This document shows, piece by piece, positions 27,933 to 38,471 of a DNA stretch of 58,751 nucleotides. Under the pieces are notes generated by a model that searched no databases, was not told the DNA's origin, and saw nothing but the letters and a program-made list of their open reading frames with translations. The position numbers were made by a program, and so were the translations under genes. The stretch spans positions 1-58,751 of the forward strand of contig CAIYBH010000029.1 in the NCBI GenBank assembly GCA_903924405.1, written 5' to 3'. The number at the start of each line of letters is the position of its first letter. The stretch's first letter is position 1. Source of the DNA: an uncultured Planctomycetaceae bacterium (GTDB taxonomy: Bacteria; Planctomycetota; Planctomycetia; Planctomycetales; Planctomycetaceae).

Positions 27933-29681
27933 ATGTGGTGCCGTCACTGTCTCAGAGAGGTTCAGGCCAGCAGTAGTGGGATGTCCCCCGCTTCCTGCCC
28001 TCTGTGCGGTCGCACTGTAGAGTCAGTCACACGTCAGTCTCAGGCCATTCGCCAGGCCCGGGAAATTCTGGAGCGGTGGCAGTCCAGCGATCTGTTCGAC
28101 CGCATTCAGAATCCAGAAGCTCCGGCAGCCCCCCAGAAGCAACAGGCTCCCCTCACTCCGCCACGAATCCCACTGCAGCGTGCCGACAGGCAAATTGGTC
28201 TCTCCACCCCGCCTTCAGCCGACGAATCACCTTCGAACAGCAGTGTTTCAGTCACCTCAACGGCCACCGAGCTTTCGCCATCGGACACTCCGGCTCGCGA
28301 AGTGCCGACGCAGAATGACACCGAGAAGCGTCAACGACGGATTGTCAATTCGGGTCCTCCGCTGACCTCGGTCGTGCGTGAAGTGCCGCAATTGCCGCCA
28401 GACTTCTCTGCGCCTCCGCTGATGGTCGCCGCCGTACAGAAGCTCCACGCGGCTCAGGTCAAGTCGAATCCCTCAGCCAGCGTGATCGCAGTACCGCAGT
28501 CATCTGCAGATTCCTCGACAAAGCCTGCCGTCACCCGCGTCGCCGTGGATGTCCCCATTCCACTGGCTTCGGATCCCACAGCCCCTCCGGGCTTTCCACA
28601 ATCCCCAGATCGCGACACCACACGACGTGACGGGGATCAGGCCCTGTCAACCGACGTTGATTCATCGCAGGCTACGCGGGATTTCATCGCGGCGTTTTTT
28701 GAAACATCCGGTGCAGAGCTGATGGAGCCGTCTGCAGTCGCTTCCTCGGCGTCGGCCGATACCAATCGTCCGGCAGGTAGCAACGTTGCCGCGACTCAGG
28801 AGCCATTGTCCGGCTCGGTTCGCCCCGAGATCTCCTCAGACGTGGCCGCTGCCGTGTCTGTTCCACTGGCTGCACACAAAGTCGCTTCGCCTCCATCGCA
28901 CACTCCGAGTGACCGCAACGCGATGGACATGACGCCCGTGAAAACGCGTGTTCGCACGCCGTTGACACGACCAGCGCTGTACCGCAAATCATTGCAGGCG
29001 AGCGGCGCCGCAGGACAAACGCTGCCTGCCACAGCACGATCCACCGACGTCACTGCGGCGTCTGCAGTGACCGGGAATGCGGAAGCACCATCCCCCGTAA
29101 CAACGCCTGCTGCGCCGGCACCTCAGCGTAGTGTCCATTCCCTCAGCGATCAGCCAGACACCGCTGCGACATCTCAACGGCTTCGTCCTGCCCCGGTGAA
29201 CCCAACTGAAAGACGAACGATGAACTCACGTGCTTCACAACAGCGGTTTGTCGATGCCCCTCACGCTGTTTCCGGTCGTGGTCCACACTTTGAAGCAGTT
29301 CCGCCACGACGGACAAACCTGACATCCATCATCGGACAGACGTTGTCCTATATTGGTGTGCTGGGATTGACCATCGGAACATCGATGGTCATCTACGGAC
29401 ACTTTGGCGGATTCGCCGAGTACACGCCCACCGGTTGGCTGGTGACCACAGTGGCCCAGATGCTGTTGTTTCTCGGAGTGATCAATCTGGTCTCTGGCGG
29501 GATGGAGCAAAACAACGAAGATATGTCACGGCGGATTCAATCGCTTGGCGAACAGCTGCAGCGGATTGAACAGGCCACGTACATGACTCAGCCCGAGGAT
29601 TCCGCCGATTCGCAGACGGCGACTGACGACTATGCAGACAGCCCGGACTACGCTCGCACTGTGGCTGGTAGTGTGCGCTGA
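27933..29681 (+). CDS. Zinc-ribbon protein with long disordered linker and C-terminal membrane segments
   Basis: 582 residues from ATG at 27933 (MWCRHC), which places the zinc ribbon C3-x2-C6...C22-x2-C25 at the very start, like other zinc-ribbon genes here. Residues about 60-480 are low-complexity, rich in Ser, Ala, Pro and Thr, and probably disordered. Near the C-terminus two membrane helices are visible (LSYIGVLGLTIGTSMVIYG and WLVTTVAQMLLFLGVINLV), then a short coiled-coil-like tail (MSRRIQSLGEQLQRIEQ). No enzyme motif is seen. It ends 28 bases from the convergent nth gene. Confidence 0.75.
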   Translation: MWCRHCLREVQASSSGMSPASCPLCGRTVESVTRQSQAIRQAREILERWQSSDLFDRIQNPEAPAAPQKQQAPLTPPRIPLQRADRQIGLSTPPSADESPSNSSVSVTSTATELSPSDTPAREVPTQNDTEKRQRRIVNSGPPLTSVVREVPQLPPDFSAPPLMVAAVQKLHAAQVKSNPSASVIAVPQSSADSSTKPAVTRVAVDVPIPLASDPTAPPGFPQSPDRDTTRRDGDQALSTDVDSSQATRDFIAAFFETSGAELMEPSAVASSASADTNRPAGSNVAATQEPLSGSVRPEISSDVAAAVSVPLAAHKVASPPSHTPSDRNAMDMTPVKTRVRTPLTRPALYRKSLQASGAAGQTLPATARSTDVTAASAVTGNAEAPSPVTTPAAPAPQRSVHSLSDQPDTAATSQRLRPAPVNPTERRTMNSRASQQRFVDAPHAVSGRGPHFEAVPPRRTNLTSIIGQTLSYIGVLGLTIGTSMVIYGHFGGFAEYTPTGWLVTTVAQMLLFLGVINLVSGGMEQNNEDMSRRIQSLGEQLQRIEQATYMTQPEDSADSQTATDDYADSPDYARTVAGSVR

Positions 29682-29709
29682 CTTCCCTGAGGGGTCAGCT
29701 ACGTTGCGG

Positions 29710-30423
29710 TTACTCCGGCAAGGGCGGCAGACCGACGCGGTGACACAAAGCCGCAAGTCCGCAGTCGGCACATTTCGGGCGACGAGCGATGCAGGTTTTC
29801 CGTCCGTGGTGAATCAGTCGATGTGAAAAATTGATCCACTCGTCCCGTGGAATCACCGTCATCAACTGACGCTCGATAATCTCCGGGTTCTCAGAAGTCA
29901 CAAGGCCCAGCAGATTCGTCAGACGACGAACATGGGTGTCGACCACAATTCCGGAGGGAATACCGAACCACGTGCCCAGAACCACACTGGCCGTCTTGCG
30001 TCCCACTCCCGGAAGTTTTACCAGGGCTTCAAGATCCTGAGGCACTTCGCCCTGATAATGCTCGACCAGTTCCTGTGCCATCCCACGAATGTTGGTGGCC
30101 TTGTTGCGAAAGAAGCCCAGAGACTTCACCAGCGTCTCGACGTCTTCCTGCTGCGAACCGGCCAGAGCTGCGGCGTCCGGATACCGGCGAAAGAGCTCCG
30201 GAGTCGCCTGATTCACCCGCTCGTCTGTGCACTGAGCTGACAGGATCGTCGCGACCAGCAACTGAAAGGCTGAATGGTGCACCAGAGCACATTCAGCGAC
30301 TGGAAATAATTCCCCCAACCGGTCCACGATCGCCGCCGCTCGGAGTTCCCGCTCCCGCGCAGTTTCCTTCCGACGACGAACTTTCCGACTGCTTGCCTTT
30401 TCCGTGTTTCCACTTTTCTTCAC
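29710..30423 (-). CDS. nth: Endonuclease III (DNA glycosylase/AP lyase)
   Basis: 237 residues from a GTG start. The enzyme removes oxidised pyrimidines and cleaves at abasic sites in base-excision repair. The helix-hairpin-helix [12 protein letters not shown] carries catalytic Lys143, and VVDTHV carries catalytic Asp162. The 4Fe-4S loop is complete: C211-x6-C218-x2-C221-x5-C227. The first 30 residues are an extra Lys/Arg-rich extension before the usual family start. It is convergent with the preceding zinc-ribbon gene. Confidence 0.97.
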   Translation of the reverse strand: MKKSGNTEKASSRKVRRRKETARERELRAAAIVDRLGELFPVAECALVHHSAFQLLVATILSAQCTDERVNQATPELFRRYPDAAALAGSQQEDVETLVKSLGFFRNKATNIRGMAQELVEHYQGEVPQDLEALVKLPGVGRKTASVVLGTWFGIPSGIVVDTHVRRLTNLLGLVTSENPEIIERQLMTVIPRDEWINFSHRLIHHGRKTCIARRPKCADCGLAALCHRVGLPPLPE

Positions 30424-30742
30424 AGTGCGTTCCAGACGAGAAGGAGCCGGGGCGGTTGACGGATGCTGATCACGAAGACGCGCACAGCCGGAACCATTCC
30501 GTCACGAACACAGCTGCCCTGCGTGAGTCACACAGGGGCCAGCAGACCATACGTCACAGCCCCGAACAACCCAACCAGATGTTGATTGCGATCCGTGCCG
30601 GCAAACAGCCACGCAAGCCCCTCGGTGAAGCATCTTCTGTCCGGCGGGGCGTTTGTCAATGATTCCCGCAGTTCCACCATACCGAATCGCCGTGATGCTG
30701 CAGCGCGGACCGCAAGTTGGAACTGACTCGTGAGGGCTGTTG
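30424..30742. other. Intergenic region, nothing recognised
   Basis: 319 bases between two minus-strand genes. A minus-strand frame extends across part of it but overlaps the phytase-family gene and has no plausible product. No hairpin with a T tract was found. Confidence 0.4.
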
Positions 30743-31948
30743 CTATGGAGTCCAGCGAACAGCAAACACCCAGATCTCTGAGGCCGCAGCAGATTCGAAG
30801 TCGTTGTCAGTGCTGACCAGCAGCGTCTGCCGTCCGTCCGCAAGCACAGGTCCGAAGGTGAGACCTTCAATCTTCTCCGGCATGGATTCGCCGGCCAGTG
30901 CCCACGCTGGATCCAGCAGGTCAAGAAACACGGATTTTCGAACCGGAGTCACAGTGGTTTTCTGGTCCCCGTCCACCAGTGAGACTCGCCCGTAAACATT
31001 TGTGGCGTCTTTCAGATCCACCGCGATCAATTTGCGAAACGCTGCCTTTTTACCAGCTTCACTGTCACGTTCCAGCACAAGGAAGCGACCATCCGGCATG
31101 CTCAGAATTTCACTGTTGCCATTTGCATCACTGTCCAGCTCATACACATACTCTTCAATCTCTCCGGTGGCCACGCTGATCTTCACCAGCCGACAGACGC
31201 GCCCCGTGACTTTTGTGTTGTCTGCGTTTTTTTTACCATCCTGGATCAGTGGTCCCTGCATCAGCCCAACGAGCGAAGTCCCGTCCGCCGATAACGCCAG
31301 ACACTCCATTCCGCGGTTTGACGCGCGGCCAGTGGCATTCTGACCGTTTTCTTCCTGCCGATCACTGGACGCCACCGAGACCCGGAACCATGCCGGTACC
31401 GCGATCCGCCGCAATTCCTGACCGTCCCGATCGAACTGCAGGATTTCAGGACCGTATTCGTCCGAGACGTACATGGTCTGCTCCGGCCCGAAGCGGAATC
31501 CCTCCGGATCCAGTCGATGCGCCATCCGATCGGTTGCCGTCAGAATTGAGGAACGCCCGGTGAATGGTCGCTTCTGCGAATCTACCAGCGGAATTGTCCG
31601 CACCAGTTCCAGCTGCATCTTTTGTTTCGCTGTCGGATTAATTACCAGGTTGACCAGCTGAACCCGACACGGATAGCTGACGGCCCCATCGTCGGGACCT
31701 CGATCAGACAGCAACGCATACAGGCTTCCAGCACCCGAATAGTCAATTGCAGAGAAACCTCCCAGCCGATTGACCGCCTCTCCGTTCTCCAGCGTCGCCG
31801 TTTCTCCCGACAAATCCCGTGCGTCTCCCGGAATCTTCACCGCACCAAGGTACTCAATTGCTGGCTGTTCCTGCTGAGCACTCGCTGCTCCGCAGAATCC
31901 CCCGAGAATTCCCGCCACCAACATCCATCGCTGCCCGCTGGTCCACAC
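30743..31948 (-). CDS. Esterase-like phytase-family exported protein
   Basis: 401 residues from GTG at 31948, with AAGGA nine bases upstream. A signal peptide (MLVAGILGGFCGAASAQ) is followed by FSAIDYSGAGSLYALLSDRG. Further on are EGFRFGPEQTMYVSDEYGPEILQFDRDGQELR, NRGMECLALSADGTSLVGLMQGPL and GRFLVLERDSEAGK. This order matches the esterase-like activity of phytase domain, a beta-propeller fold found in periplasmic proteins. Substrate and true activity are not known. It stands alone between intergenic stretches. Confidence 0.85.
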   Translation of the reverse strand: MWTSGQRWMLVAGILGGFCGAASAQQEQPAIEYLGAVKIPGDARDLSGETATLENGEAVNRLGGFSAIDYSGAGSLYALLSDRGPDDGAVSYPCRVQLVNLVINPTAKQKMQLELVRTIPLVDSQKRPFTGRSSILTATDRMAHRLDPEGFRFGPEQTMYVSDEYGPEILQFDRDGQELRRIAVPAWFRVSVASSDRQEENGQNATGRASNRGMECLALSADGTSLVGLMQGPLIQDGKKNADNTKVTGRVCRLVKISVATGEIEEYVYELDSDANGNSEILSMPDGRFLVLERDSEAGKKAAFRKLIAVDLKDATNVYGRVSLVDGDQKTTVTPVRKSVFLDLLDPAWALAGESMPEKIEGLTFGPVLADGRQTLLVSTDNDFESAAASEIWVFAVRWTP

Positions 31949-32390
31949 GTTTGCATTTCCTTATTCAACACGACCCATTTTCATCAGCCCGACGGGGCCA
32001 CGAACTGCCGAGACGCTTTCGCCCAAAGAGCATGCCGCTAGCCGACGGACGCTCCACAGTTGCCTGTCACGCCTTCCTGTCAGCTACAAATGTCGCGAGC
32101 ACATGATCGGTGCCCTGTCACTGCATCAGCCACGCCACAATCACGTCGACACTCGGTTCTTCAAAGGCTCTCGCCGGGGCGACCGGAATTCGCCCATCAA
32201 CCATCCTGGTCACTGAGGGCCCCGCCGTCAGGTGACACATCCCGCGTCTTCATCAAAAATTCACATTTTCGTCGAATGGGGAAAGCTGCAGCGCATGCCG
32301 CCAGACGTCACTCACCATCTGGATCTGTGCGCTCCCAAGGCGAAGTACCGACAGAAAACGGACCGGGCCGACCGAGACGCTCGGGGACGC
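31949..32390. other. Intergenic region, nothing recognised
   Basis: 442 bases between two minus-strand genes. Overlapping plus-strand frames extend into the EEP gene and look like its antisense shadow. No repeat or RNA was identified. Confidence 0.4.
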
Positions 32391-33425
32391 CTACAGACCA
32401 AATTCCACAAAAATCGGTCGATGGTCTGATCCCATCTCCGGCAGAATGCGGCGCTGCAAACAACGCAGATTCGGGGAATACCAGACATGGTCCAGCACCA
32501 GCCCGCAGGGAAACAGTGGCCAGCGATACCATGTCGGCGTCACTCCCGCACCGGCAGAGGCGTCCAGCAGTCCGACGTCTTCCAGCAGCTGCGAGTAAAG
32601 TGGGGACCAGGGCGTCAGATTGAAATCCCCCACAATCACAGTTCGCATCGGCGCCTTCTCGGACCACTTGATTTCGGAGTCATTCACCATGGCCCGCAGG
32701 TGATCGTTACGATGCTTCCACGCATCTGCGAAAATCGGCGGAACCGGATGGGTGACGATGATCCGCGTTCGCCGATCCCCCACCTCAACTTCGGCAGCGA
32801 TGGACGGCATCTCGCGCACAGCGAAATCCACGATCTTTGCGTCTGCCAGCGGATAGCGTGACCACAGTCCGATGCCGAACGCCCCGGTCTCGCTCGCTTT
32901 GGCAAGGAAGTGGGGGTATTCATCAGCAAATTCACTGTTGATAGCTGACAACAATTCGCCGCTCAGCTCCACCACCGCCAGCAGGTCGGCCCGGGACTCA
33001 CGAAAAGTACTGCAGATCCGTGAATAATCCGTGTTGTTCATCCAGACATTGGCTACGCAGATCGAAATCGTCTGTACCGGCTGGTCCGGGGCAACAGACA
33101 TCGCCGCCGAAGTGTTTGAGTCTCGTGCCACCGGGGATATGACGGCACTCTTCAGAAACGATCCGTGCCATAACAGCAGTACCAGCACGAGGCCCAGTTG
33201 TCGGTAACTGCGCAGCCCCAGCGTCAACAGCAGCAGGGGCAGCAGAGCCAGCAGGATCTGAATCCGCAGATTCGCAAGCACATCGCCCACCCACCAGGTG
33301 CGGGCGCCGAGCGTTGCTGAGGTCACGGCAACGGCACCGGCCAGCCAAAATGTCGCCAGTGCATGCAGGGCGGAGTTCAGTCTTTGCCCGAGCGATTTTT
33401 TCGAAGGGATAAGGCCCGTTGACAT
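32391..33425 (-). CDS. Membrane-anchored endonuclease/exonuclease/phosphatase (EEP) family protein
   Basis: 344 residues. The first 95 residues hold about three hydrophobic segments (ALATFWLAGAVAVTSATLG, ILLALLPLLLLTLGL, LGLVLVLLLWHGSFL). A C-terminal EEP domain follows: ICVANVWMNN, DLLAVVELSG (metal-binding Glu), VGDFNLTPWSPLY (Asp and Asn) and GSDHRPIFVEF (catalytic Asp-His). This is the DNase I/sphingomyelinase-like fold with an N-terminal membrane anchor, as in many bacterial proteins of this family; the active domain probably faces outward. The substrate could be nucleic acid or a phosphoester lipid. Confidence 0.88.
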   Translation of the reverse strand: MSTGLIPSKKSLGQRLNSALHALATFWLAGAVAVTSATLGARTWWVGDVLANLRIQILLALLPLLLLTLGLRSYRQLGLVLVLLLWHGSFLKSAVISPVARDSNTSAAMSVAPDQPVQTISICVANVWMNNTDYSRICSTFRESRADLLAVVELSGELLSAINSEFADEYPHFLAKASETGAFGIGLWSRYPLADAKIVDFAVREMPSIAAEVEVGDRRTRIIVTHPVPPIFADAWKHRNDHLRAMVNDSEIKWSEKAPMRTVIVGDFNLTPWSPLYSQLLEDVGLLDASAGAGVTPTWYRWPLFPCGLVLDHVWYSPNLRCLQRRILPEMGSDHRPIFVEFGL

Positions 33426-33487
33426 CCTTGTCTACCTGCACCAGAGACCTGTCAAAACCGAACCGAACCGATTCGCGGCGATTGCGA

Positions 33488-34693
33488 CTAGTCGACTCCA
33501 AATCGCCGGATACTCCGCGCCTTGCGTTCTTTTTTCTGAAACGCCTCAAACCCCTCCACATGATACTCGGGCAGTACCGTGTTGATGCGTTTCTCGATGT
33601 TGGTGAGTTCTCCGCCCTGGGCAAGAGTGACAAAGGTCACGGCGCGGCCGTTTTGATCCGATGACAATCGCCCGGTCCGCCCGACCCGATGCACGTAGTC
33701 GTCACAGTATTCGGGGATGTCGTAGTTGATGATATGGGAGATGCCGCTGACATCGATTCCGCGGCCGACGACATCCGTTGCGATCAACAGACGCAATTCT
33801 CCGGCACGCAGATCCCGGATGACGCGATCCCGTTTTCTCTGCGGCAGATCACCGTGAATGCAGGCAATTCGATCTGACTTCAATCGTCGGGAGAATTTTT
33901 CGTACAGCTTGTCAGCGCCGCGTTTAGTGCGAGTGAACACAATGACCTGTTGCGGCTTTTCAGCAGCAAGTATCCGCAACAACAGGGGCAACTTGCGATC
34001 TTCATCCACGGTCACGTAATACTGCTCAATGGTGTCCACCACCACGCGATCTTCCGAAAGATCGACTGAGGCGGGATCGACCATGTAGCGCTGCGCCAGC
34101 TTCATCACATCCGGCGGCATGGTGGCTGACAACAACAGCGTCTGACGATCTTCCGGACAGGCTCGCAGAATCCGCTCGATATCAGGACGAAATCCGATAT
34201 CCAGCATCCGATCCGCTTCATCCAGCACCGCGATGAACAGATGCTCAAGCTTCAGATAGCCACGCTTCATCAGGTCCTGGATACGTCCCGGAGTACCAAT
34301 GATGATCTGCGCACCATTCTGCAGGTCTTCAATCTGACGTCCCATGGGACGCCCACCAACCCCCAGTGCAAATCGAACTCGGACATTGCCCGCCAGCTTT
34401 TTCGATTCTGCGTAGACCTGCTCACTTAATTCGCGAGTCGGGGCGAGCACCAGAACCTGAATACGATTCAGCCGCGGATCGACCTGCTCCAGACACGGCA
34501 ACATAAAGGCCGCAGTCTTTCCGGTTCCGGTCCTGGCCTGCCCAATGCAGTCCTTACCCGTCACCGCGATGGGAATCAACGCCGCCTGTATGGGGCTGGG
34601 CTTTTCGTAGCCGATTGTTTCCAGTTGCCGGAGCGTCGCTTCGCTGAGCCCCAGTTGTTCAAAACTTGTTGGTGTGTCTGCAGATACGTCCAA
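33488..34693 (-). CDS. DEAD-box ATP-dependent RNA helicase
   Basis: 401 residues from a TTG at 34693; no ATG or GTG occurs in frame between the upstream stop and the Q motif, so a rare start is needed. Motifs in order are Q motif (FEQLGLSE...PSPIQ), Walker A ARTGTGKT at 53-60, PTRELSEQ, GTPGR, DEAD at 158-161, SAT at 189-191, then the second RecA domain with VFTRTKRGAD, ATDVVGRGID and HRVGRTGR. The C-terminal tail is short and basic. It is probably an RhlE-like helicase in ribosome assembly or mRNA turnover; the subgroup is uncertain. Confidence 0.95.
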   Translation of the reverse strand: MDVSADTPTSFEQLGLSEATLRQLETIGYEKPSPIQAALIPIAVTGKDCIGQARTGTGKTAAFMLPCLEQVDPRLNRIQVLVLAPTRELSEQVYAESKKLAGNVRVRFALGVGGRPMGRQIEDLQNGAQIIIGTPGRIQDLMKRGYLKLEHLFIAVLDEADRMLDIGFRPDIERILRACPEDRQTLLLSATMPPDVMKLAQRYMVDPASVDLSEDRVVVDTIEQYYVTVDEDRKLPLLLRILAAEKPQQVIVFTRTKRGADKLYEKFSRRLKSDRIACIHGDLPQRKRDRVIRDLRAGELRLLIATDVVGRGIDVSGISHIINYDIPEYCDDYVHRVGRTGRLSSDQNGRAVTFVTLAQGGELTNIEKRINTVLPEYHVEGFEAFQKKERKARSIRRFGVD

Positions 34694-35222
34694 TTTTTGA
34701 TCCGAATTCTTCAGGAAATCATCGACTCAGAAAACAGTCCCGATAGTCGGTTTTTCCTTGACTTCCCTACTCTACGGCATCCTTGGGGGTTCGTCAACTT
34801 ATGAGTGCCATGCGGGCTGCAGTTGACTGAAGTTAACGACACCTGCGCCGAACATCTGTTCCCTGAGAGGTTCGGAAAATCGCCGCATTTCGTTTTGCAT
34901 CCGCACATGGCTCGGCGATATCCTCTCACCTGTCTTCCAATCGGCCGGATTTCTGCGATATTTCCCAGTCGGCGTGGATTTTCTGCGAACAAAGTCGCGG
35001 CCGACGTTTGCCGCAGTGCGTTGCAGATTTTCTGGTCCGATGGTGCAGAATTTACGGCCCCGGCTCATTGGACATAAATCGTTCCGCAGCGACGGCCACT
35101 TCCATCGGCTCAGTTTCCGGTGTCATCTCAGCATTTTCAGTATCAGGTCAGCAACGCAGGCATTCAGCCGTTGCTGTTGACCGGTGCCAGTCGGCTCGCA
35201 GCACAAAACAGGCGTCGCAGTT
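34694..35222. other. Divergent intergenic region
   Basis: 529 bases between the helicase (minus) and a TPR protein (plus). Small frames on both strands lack supporting features. No RNA gene or repeat recognised; promoters for both genes are expected here. Confidence 0.45.
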
Positions 35223-36524
35223 ATGCAGGTCCGGAAGTCTACTTTCCGAATCGTCACCCTCGTCGGCCTCACGGCCGCCATGCTGGGCATCGGCGGTGTG
35301 CTCTGGTGGCAGAATAACACGCCTCACGCCATCTATGCTCGCGGTCGCCAGGCTCTCCAGCGCGGCGACTGGGCGACTGTTGAACACGCCGCCAGATCAC
35401 TGGCTTCCCGTCCTGACTGGAAGGCCCGAACTGCTCTCCTGAACGGTCACCTCGCAAAGTCCCGCGGGAACAATGACCTCGCACTTGTGCTCTTTTCGGA
35501 TGCCAACCAGTCACCAGAGACCCGTGAAGAGTCCTATTACGAAGCAGCTCTGATCTGCTATCAGCAGAAACAGTTCTCCCAGGCCATTCTGCTGCTGAGG
35601 CAGGTGCTGGAATGGAACGCGGACGATGTGACTGCATGGCGTTTACTCGCCTCGGCATGGTACGACATTGGCGCAATGGAACGTGCTATCCAGTGTCTCG
35701 AATCTGTCATTCGGCTGGCCCCGACTGACTACCGGCCGCACTACATGAAGGCCACCATCCTCAAGGATTTCGAACGGTTCGAAGATGCCTCACTGGCGTT
35801 TCAGACAGCCACATCCCTCGCACCAGTGAACTCCGCAGTCCACGATGAAATCCGGGCTGGCTGGGGAGACTGCCTGATCCGGCTTCGTCGCTATCGGGAA
35901 TCCCTCGACGTGATGCAGCCGGCTCGTGACTGGCCGGATATCCTCGCGCAACGTGCACTCGCTTTCTTCAGCCTTCGCCGGTTCGATGAGGCGGCTCAGA
36001 TGGCGGATCAAGCCCTCGCAGCGCAATCCCTGCATCCGGAAGCCCTGCTGGTCGCGGCCTCTTCACTTGAACGCACAGGGCGATCCGAGGATGGTCTCGC
36101 TCTGCTCCGCGAGGGCATCGCTGCTCACCCGATGGAGCTCCGCATGTATCACCGGATGGCCGACCTGTTAAGCACGGCCGGTCAAACAGACGAAGCCGTC
36201 ACCTTCAGAACTCGCGCGGGACAAATCGCCGAACTCCGAGCACAATTTTCTGCTGCCCATCAGGCACTCGTGCAGGACACTTCCAGCGTCGAAAAACGTC
36301 TGACGCTGGCCACACTCGCCGAACAACTGAACGAAACAGAAATGGCCGAAGACTGGTACTATGCCGCTGTCGGTATGGATCCAAACCATCCCCAGGCCCG
36401 CCAGGCGTTGCAGGCCTTCCTGCAAAAGCACCCCGAACGCCTGTCGACAACGTCACACCGCGGCAACTCCGCAAAGACATCCGCCTCCCCATCCGCCGAT
36501 CCGCCTGCAGACGTCGAATTCTGA
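35223..36524 (+). CDS. Membrane-anchored TPR protein
   Basis: 433 residues from ATG at 35223. A short basic N-terminus leads into one membrane helix (FRIVTLVGLTAAMLGIGGVLWW), then continuous TPR helices: AIYARGRQALQRGDWATVEHA, AWYDIGAMERAIQCLESVIRLAPTD, AQMADQALAAQSLHPEALL. The tail from about residue 405 is Ser/Pro-rich. Such proteins act as assembly scaffolds on the periplasmic side. It is convergent with the histidine kinase gene; no partner is identified. Confidence 0.82.
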   Translation: MQVRKSTFRIVTLVGLTAAMLGIGGVLWWQNNTPHAIYARGRQALQRGDWATVEHAARSLASRPDWKARTALLNGHLAKSRGNNDLALVLFSDANQSPETREESYYEAALICYQQKQFSQAILLLRQVLEWNADDVTAWRLLASAWYDIGAMERAIQCLESVIRLAPTDYRPHYMKATILKDFERFEDASLAFQTATSLAPVNSAVHDEIRAGWGDCLIRLRRYRESLDVMQPARDWPDILAQRALAFFSLRRFDEAAQMADQALAAQSLHPEALLVAASSLERTGRSEDGLALLREGIAAHPMELRMYHRMADLLSTAGQTDEAVTFRTRAGQIAELRAQFSAAHQALVQDTSSVEKRLTLATLAEQLNETEMAEDWYYAAVGMDPNHPQARQALQAFLQKHPERLSTTSHRGNSAKTSASPSADPPADVEF

Positions 36525-36650
36525 GCTCTGCGGGGGGCGCGATCCAACACCAAAAACTCGGGATCTGCCCTGAATCGCAGGCATTCTCAGTCAGCCTGAC
36601 AACCAAAACCCACAACACACAGCCCACAGCCCACTGCCCACAACCGACGC

Positions 36651-38471
36651 TCAACCCGCGCGGAAGGAACCTGTTCGCTCTGCCGGAAATCGCACCGTGA
36701 ATTCGCTGCCTTCCCCCATTCGACTGCGGACGGAGATATTTGCTTTCAGGGCCTGGCAGAGATGCTTGACGATGGCCAGCCCAAGGCCCGATCCGCCACG
36801 TTCGCGCGAACGGTCGCGCTCCACCCGATAGAAGCGTTCAAAAATGCGTTCCAGCAGCTCCTCCGGGATACCCTCACCCGTATCGCGAACCGTCACACAG
36901 GCACCTTTCAGGTCCGTTCTCAGATCCACGGTTACCGTCCCACCCCCGTCGGTGTGCTTGACAGCATTGTCGACCAGATTGCTGAGGATCGTGCGAACGG
37001 CCTGCTCATCCGACCGCACGATCAGCACGTCCTCGCCCGTCAGTCGCAGTGTGACCGATCTTGAATTTGCTACAGTGCGAAAGTCACGCAGCACATCGTC
37101 CACCAGCTCGTGCACCGGCACTTCGGTGATGTGCAGGATCTCGTTGCCTGTCTCCACCCGCGCCAACTGGAGCATCGACATGATCAACTGCAACAACCGC
37201 TCAGACTGCTGATCGATCTGCCGCAGAAATCGGCCCGAGGCTTCAGGATCGTCCATCGCACCATTCAGCAGCGTCTCTGTGCAGGCCTGAATCACCGTCA
37301 GCGGCGTCTTCAGCTCATGAGAGACTCCACTGACAAAGTCGCGTCGCATCGCTTCCAGGCGACGAACATCGGTGATGTCGCGGACCACCACGACAGCCCC
37401 CGCGTGAGGCCCTTTGAGGATCGGTATCGCGACAAGCACGTGATACGATTGATCCCGCGGAGATCGATATTCCAGAGACTGCATGATCCCGGATTTCAGG
37501 GACTCTTCCACTGTCTCCAGAAACGCGGGAATACGCACCGCTTCATACAACCGATGCCCCGGTCCAATTACGTCCCCAACCGAAAGTAATCGCCTCGCTC
37601 CCGGATTGATGAAGACGATCTTCTGCTGCTGATCAATGGCAATGACGCCTTCCATCATCGATTCCAGCACCGCAGTCAGCAGGTTGACCGAAGCACTGGC
37701 CTCGCGCCCCACTCGCTCAAGCCCGAGAATGCGATCCTGCAGCTCATCTTCCAACTGATACAACGCACTCGCCACGGCTCCGACTTCATCGTGCCGATCC
37801 GAGACGTTCAGCAGCATGTCGTCCCGATCTTCCCGCTGCACCGAGGCCCGCAGCTTGAGTGACATCATCTGCAGTGGATAAACGACACCCACAGTCACAA
37901 TCGCCAGACACAGCGTTCCGGTCAGCCACGTGAACACCACCGCACGAAATGTCAGGGAGTTGATCATCTGTGTCTGCCCCATCGACATCGCAGGGTCCGA
38001 CACCATCACCAGCACCCGCACGTCCGAGCCCACTGCGTCCGAGCCCACCGTGACTCGCAGACACGAAACCAGGACTTCCGAACGTGCCGGGTCCGTCCTG
38101 ACAGACCGCACCGACTCGCCCTGCGAAAACGCCGCTCGAATTCCGGAGGCCACGGTGACATCGCTCAGTGGCGCGTCATCAGGGGCACCCGCCGGCCCCT
38201 CCGCTGTCCCGTCCCGATTCACCAGCCAAACCTGCTGCCCTGCCGTCAGCCACTGTCGCACTGATTGAACAATTTCCGCCGAATCATGTGCCGCCTTCAG
38301 ACGATCAGCGGCGGTCTGCATCAGCGTCCGCACCTGCTGCTGATGCTGCGCAGCCGCTTGCACTGACAGTTGTGCCTGCAGAGTCGCCAGCAGTCCAATC
38401 ACCGCAGGCAACGTCAACAGGACATACAGTCCCATGATCTTCCAGAAAAGTTTGGAACGAAGCCAGAACAA
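36651..38471 (-). CDS. PhoR-like sensor histidine kinase with PAS domain
   Basis: 606 residues from TTG at 38471, with TGAGG about seven bases upstream; the next start (Met13) would cut the first membrane helix. Layout: TM1 11-33, an extra-cytoplasmic sensor 34-172, TM2 174-199, HAMP about 200-250, PAS 262-370, HisKA with phospho-acceptor H385 (VSHELKTP), and HATPase_c with NLVDNAVKHT, DTGEGIPEE and GSGLGLAIVKH. It autophosphorylates and passes phosphate to a response regulator. No regulator gene is adjacent, so it is an orphan in this window. Signal unknown. Confidence 0.93.
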   Translation of the reverse strand: MFWLRSKLFWKIMGLYVLLTLPAVIGLLATLQAQLSVQAAAQHQQQVRTLMQTAADRLKAAHDSAEIVQSVRQWLTAGQQVWLVNRDGTAEGPAGAPDDAPLSDVTVASGIRAAFSQGESVRSVRTDPARSEVLVSCLRVTVGSDAVGSDVRVLVMVSDPAMSMGQTQMINSLTFRAVVFTWLTGTLCLAIVTVGVVYPLQMMSLKLRASVQREDRDDMLLNVSDRHDEVGAVASALYQLEDELQDRILGLERVGREASASVNLLTAVLESMMEGVIAIDQQQKIVFINPGARRLLSVGDVIGPGHRLYEAVRIPAFLETVEESLKSGIMQSLEYRSPRDQSYHVLVAIPILKGPHAGAVVVVRDITDVRRLEAMRRDFVSGVSHELKTPLTVIQACTETLLNGAMDDPEASGRFLRQIDQQSERLLQLIMSMLQLARVETGNEILHITEVPVHELVDDVLRDFRTVANSRSVTLRLTGEDVLIVRSDEQAVRTILSNLVDNAVKHTDGGGTVTVDLRTDLKGACVTVRDTGEGIPEELLERIFERFYRVERDRSRERGGSGLGLAIVKHLCQALKANISVRSRMGEGSEFTVRFPAERTGSFRAG

